Source of the DNA: Verrucomicrobiota bacterium
GTDB taxonomy: Bacteria > Verrucomicrobiota > Verrucomicrobiia > Limisphaerales > UBA1096
DNA: 8,640 nt
Direction of reading: 5' to 3'
Assembly (NCBI GenBank): GCA_015658765.1
Contig: DQOE01000116.1
Span: forward strand, 1-8,640
The notes under the pieces were generated by a model that was given only the letters and a program-made list of their open reading frames with translations, was not told the origin of the DNA and searched no databases. Shown in pieces: positions 6,225 through 8,640 of this stretch (its first letter is position 1; the number at the start of each line of letters is the position of its first letter). A program made the position numbers and the translations under genes.

Positions 6225-7388
6225 ATGAAAATTTTTTGTCTGGGTGCCGCCGGGAAAATCAGCCGCGAATCAGTTCTCGACCTTCTGCAATCCGACAAAC
6301 CCACCCGGGTCACGATCGGCGATATGGACGAGGCCCGCGGACGGGAGGTGGTCGCTTGGCTGGATGACGACCGCGTTGACTTTGTCCAAGCCGACGTTTT
6401 CCAGACCGACCAGACCGCTGACTTGATGCGGGATTACGATCTCGTCATGGACGGCACTCCCATCTCCATCAACCACGAGTCAACACTGTGCATCGCGAGG
6501 GCGGGTGTGCATGGCGTGAACCTAAACGGAACCGGGCCGGAGTTCGCGTTTCATGATGCGTTTGTCGAGGCAGGCAAAACCTACGTGCCGGGATTCGGGA
6601 TGACACCGGGCATCACCAACGTGATGGCCCGTTACGCGCACGACCGGCTGGAGTCGATTGACACCATTCGCATCAGCCACGGGGCGTTCCGGCCGTTTGC
6701 CTTCTCGCCGGCGATCACCGAGACCACCCGTATAGAATACGAGCCCGGCTTGGAAAGCCGGATCGTTTTTGAGGACGGCGCATTCAAACAGGTCGAGCCA
6801 TTCGCGCGGCCGCTGGAGGTGACACTGCCAGAGCCGTTCGGGACACACACGCAGTACATCATCCCCCATGCCGAAACCCAGACAATCCCCGAGTCGTTCA
6901 GGGAGAAGGGAGTCCGGTTGGTCGAAGTGCGCGGGACGTGGCCTCCGGCGAACATGCAACTACTGCGCGTTCTGTATGACTGGGGTTTTCTGGAGAACAA
7001 AACGGTGAAGGTGGCCGGAGTCGACGTGGGCGTGATGGATGCCATCGCGAGCTATCTGCTGCAATCCGATCAAGGAACCACGACCAAGCTGTATGGGTAT
7101 GCCCTGCACGTCGAGGTCACCGGGACGGAGAACGGCAAACCGGTTTGCTACACCCTGACAAATTCACATCCGGCCTCGGATGGATCGGTCGCCGGCTGGG
7201 AACGCCTTCGTGCCTACACCCGCTCTGTCGGAATCCCGATGTCCATTGCCGCCCAGTTGATTCTCGATGGCCAGGTTTCTGCCTTGGGGGTTGTCGCTCC
7301 GGAGCTGGCGTTCGATCCGGAAGTCGTCTTTGCCGAACTGAAGAAACGGCAGATTGCGATTCATATCGACAAACAGGATATCGGCTAA
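6225..7388 (+). CDS. Saccharopine dehydrogenase-family NAD(P)-dependent oxidoreductase
   Basis: A 387-residue protein with the two-part architecture of the saccharopine dehydrogenase/LYS9-like family (PF03435 plus the PF16653-type C-terminal domain). The N-terminus is a Rossmann fold: MKIFCLGAAGKIS with the GxxGxx dinucleotide motif (7-12) and D33 at the end of the second strand. The family signature GFGMTPGITNVMA (123-135) follows, then a mixed substrate domain (about 135-335), and the characteristic GIPMSIAAQLILDG...LGVVAPE (336-360). Family members act on saccharopine, carboxynorspermidine, homospermidine or unknown amino-acid adducts. Without lysine or polyamine genes nearby I cannot choose. 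It is cytoplasmic, with no signal peptide. The ATG at 6225 is preceded by TTCACCA with no Shine-Dalgarno sequence. It is convergent with the phosphotransferase and their stop codons overlap by four bases (CTAA, 7385-7388). Confidence 0.9.
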   Translation: MKIFCLGAAGKISRESVLDLLQSDKPTRVTIGDMDEARGREVVAWLDDDRVDFVQADVFQTDQTADLMRDYDLVMDGTPISINHESTLCIARAGVHGVNLNGTGPEFAFHDAFVEAGKTYVPGFGMTPGITNVMARYAHDRLESIDTIRISHGAFRPFAFSPAITETTRIEYEPGLESRIVFEDGAFKQVEPFARPLEVTLPEPFGTHTQYIIPHAETQTIPESFREKGVRLVEVRGTWPPANMQLLRVLYDWGFLENKTVKVAGVDVGVMDAIASYLLQSDQGTTTKLYGYALHVEVTGTENGKPVCYTLTNSHPASDGSVAGWERLRAYTRSVGIPMSIAAQLILDGQVSALGVVAPELAFDPEVVFAELKKRQIAIHIDKQDIG

Positions 7389-8287
7389 GCACCGACCGCA
7401 CCGAGCCAAGTGTTCAAGCTGTCAGACTTGGCATTGTCCAAAAAACGCTCGAGGTGCTTGATGCCGTAGGCGTGGAAATCCACGTCGAGGGTCGAGATGC
7501 CCACCTGCACGTAGGACCACATCGCTTCGCGCAAATCGGACAGCACCCGCAGCAGATGCAGTTGTGCCATTTCCGACAGACTTGGCTCCCGGCCGAGGTA
7601 CGACTCCATCAATGCCCGGCAACCGGCTTCGTCCATACAGAAGTTGACCGCGCAATTCCCCAGGTCGACGTAGGGGTCGCCCATGCCGGCGTACTCCCAG
7701 TCCAACAGGTAGAGCCGGTCTTTGCCTTGCAGAAAATTTGCCGCAATCAGGTCGTTGTGGCACGGAGCCGAAACTCTCGGGCAACGCCCGATCGCATTGA
7801 CAATTTTCCCGGAGAATTCCAGCGCCTCGCCGAGTTGGCCTGGGTGGGTGACGTTGAACCGCTTGGCGGTCGAGATGTAGTCGTCGATCACCGACGGCAG
7901 ATCAAACGTGCCGGGAACCTCCCGCGCCGAGTGCAGACGGTGGAGCAGCCTGGCCACGCTGCGGATTGTCGCAGGGTCGGTCGTTTCAATTGGGCCGCCC
8001 TCCACGAAACGGGTGACGAGTATTTCGTGTTCGGCGAGGAAGGCCACCGGCTCCGGGGCGATGCCGATCTCCCAGGCCACGCGTGAAATCGCGTGTTCGG
8101 TTTGCCGGTTGATGCCGAACAGGTCGGTGTCTTTCCCGGGCAACCGGGCCACGAATGTTTCGCCGCTGCCGGTCTCGATGAGGAGATTTAGATTCGTGAG
8201 GCCGCCGGGAATAGGGTTGAGCGTAAACGTCCCCCAGCCGGGGAATTCAGCGCTCAACAACTCCTCGGCTTGCTCCGTTGAAATCAT
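7385..8287 (-). CDS. Choline/ethanolamine kinase-like phosphotransferase (APH fold)
   Basis: A 300-residue kinase of the aminoglycoside phosphotransferase/choline kinase superfamily (PF01636/LicA-like). An N-lobe nucleotide loop GGLTNLNLL (28-36) is followed by VARLPG (46-51) and a likely N-lobe Glu in QTEHAIS (E64). The catalytic loop is C176-H-N-D179 with N184 as the second metal ligand, and the DFG-equivalent is LLDWEYAGMGDPYVDLGN (194-211, D196). The DWEYAG..DP.VDLGN form is typical of choline/ethanolamine and related small-molecule kinases rather than antibiotic-resistance enzymes. The phosphate acceptor is an inference; homoserine-type or other amino-alcohol substrates remain possible. 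It is probably co-transcribed with the small gene upstream (32 bases between stop and ATG, holding a 20-base palindrome). GGGGT lies 8-12 bases before the ATG as a weak ribosome site. A truncated paralogue sits at 6071-6167. Confidence 0.92.
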   Translation of the reverse strand: MISTEQAEELLSAEFPGWGTFTLNPIPGGLTNLNLLIETGSGETFVARLPGKDTDLFGINRQTEHAISRVAWEIGIAPEPVAFLAEHEILVTRFVEGGPIETTDPATIRSVARLLHRLHSAREVPGTFDLPSVIDDYISTAKRFNVTHPGQLGEALEFSGKIVNAIGRCPRVSAPCHNDLIAANFLQGKDRLYLLDWEYAGMGDPYVDLGNCAVNFCMDEAGCRALMESYLGREPSLSEMAQLHLLRVLSDLREAMWSYVQVGISTLDVDFHAYGIKHLERFLDNAKSDSLNTWLGAVGA

Positions 8288-8296
8288 GCTGAATGA

Positions 8297-8316
8297 CCCC
8301 GCTTGGCCAAGCGGGG
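8297..8316. repeat. 20-base perfect palindrome CCCCGCTTGGCCAAGCGGGG (iterated palindrome, copy 7)
   Basis: The longest version of the repeat: the GCTTGGCCAAGC core extended by four G:C pairs on each side. It fills most of the 32-base gap between the small gene and the phosphotransferase ATG, ending 10 bases before that start. No T-run follows on either strand, so it does not look like an intrinsic terminator. As RNA it would place a strong hairpin beside the kinase ribosome-binding region; as DNA it could bind a dimeric protein. Confidence 0.8.
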
Positions 8317-8319
8317 CGG

Positions 8320-8640
8320 CTAAATATTCTCCTTTGGCGCGTCGGGGTCTTCCTCGGCCGGCTTTTTCGCGCCGGGCGGTGGCTCGACGACGAGCACCGG
8401 TATCGGGTAGCGCAGCTTCATCACATCATCCACGACCACCTCGATGTTGTACACGCCGGGTGTCTCAAACTTGGTGCCGGCAAACACTGCGATGTTGGTC
8501 GCGTGATGCGCCGGGTCGCGCAGGACGAACTTGGTCTCGCATTTGCGAACGACTGTTTCCTGGTCGGGCGCGATGAGGCGGATGTTTTCGTGGAACTCGC
8601 CCACGCCGGCGACCCAGCGGGTGAACACGCACAGTTTGCC
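8320..8640 (-). CDS. Small protein of unknown function (possibly DUF6941-like), N-terminus outside window
   Basis: The reading frame stays open to the right edge (…GKLCVFTRWVAGVGEF…), so the GTG at 8628 is probably internal and the true start lies beyond the window; about 106 codons are visible. The visible part looks like a beta-sandwich: alternating hydrophobic strands VFTRWVAGVGEFHENIRLI, CETKFVLRD, IAVFAG, then a P-G-V-Y-N-I-E-V-V-V-D-D strand pair and YPIPVLVVE. It ends in a charged, proline-rich tail (PPPGAKKPAEEDPDAPKENI). This pattern (a small protein ending in 'G.Y.I.V.VD......P..V') recalls the DUF6941 family of cytosolic proteins of unknown role, but that match is from memory and tentative. 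It lies just upstream of the phosphotransferase on the same strand, so co-transcription is likely. Confidence 0.75.
   Translation of the reverse strand, partial: GKLCVFTRWVAGVGEFHENIRLIAPDQETVVRKCETKFVLRDPAHHATNIAVFAGTKFETPGVYNIEVVVDDVMKLRYPIPVLVVEPPPGAKKPAEEDPDAPKENI

Noticed and set aside
6019..6225. Minus-strand 68-codon frame as an independent small gene
   Set aside because: Its middle part (GNCAV..DEAGCR) is the relic of the kinase gene, only part of it is in the original frame, and the ends have no counterpart. Better treated as a pseudogene fragment.
3920..6367. Plus-strand open frame of 815 codons over the peptidase gene
   Set aside because: It is antisense to the S9A peptidase, which has a signal peptide and a complete catalytic triad. 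The shadow protein has no recognisable domain and its length follows from high G+C.

Overview
The window looks like a chromosomal stretch from a GC-rich member of the Planctomycetota/Verrucomicrobiota group, with Verrucomicrobiota my preferred guess. The evidence is a planctomycete-type cytochrome c domain (one CxxCH, then a GG.GP..LPG segment and an MPP.. segment) in the gene at the left edge, a high G+C content, and start codons that mostly lack a good Shine-Dalgarno sequence. There is no rRNA, tRNA, CRISPR array, transposase or phage gene. The lineage is an inference from protein character only.

Layout, left to right. (1) A secreted PSCyt1-type c-haem protein on the minus strand, running off the left edge. 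(2) Divergent from it, a secreted serine hydrolase of the class C beta-lactamase/CubicO type with a four-helix membrane tail. (3) A 147-base spacer with an iterated palindrome, a CCCTCTCCC-type hairpin and a probable intrinsic terminator. (4) Dihydrolipoamide dehydrogenase (lpd) without its E1/E2 partners. (5) Convergent with lpd, a secreted prolyl oligopeptidase (S9A). (6) A 202-base divergent spacer holding a decayed fragment of a phosphotransferase gene. (7) A saccharopine-dehydrogenase-family oxidoreductase. (8) Convergent and overlapping by four bases, an intact choline-kinase-like phosphotransferase (APH fold), whose paralogue left the fragment in (6). (9) A small protein of unknown function, incomplete at the right edge, probably co-transcribed with the phosphotransferase.

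The genes do not form one recognisable pathway: this is mostly ordinary housekeeping and secreted-hydrolase content. Two things stand out. First, the palindrome TTGGCCAA (usually as GCTTGGCCAAG) occurs seven times in 8.6 kb, in spacers and in genes, and within genes it is always read as Leu-Ala-Lys. This resembles a genome-wide iterated palindrome. Second, the phosphotransferase relic at 6071-6167 is a direct-orientation partial copy of 7581-7726, so the oxidoreductase gene is flanked by diverged direct repeats. All six differences in the best-conserved block change an amino acid, as expected for an unconstrained pseudogene.
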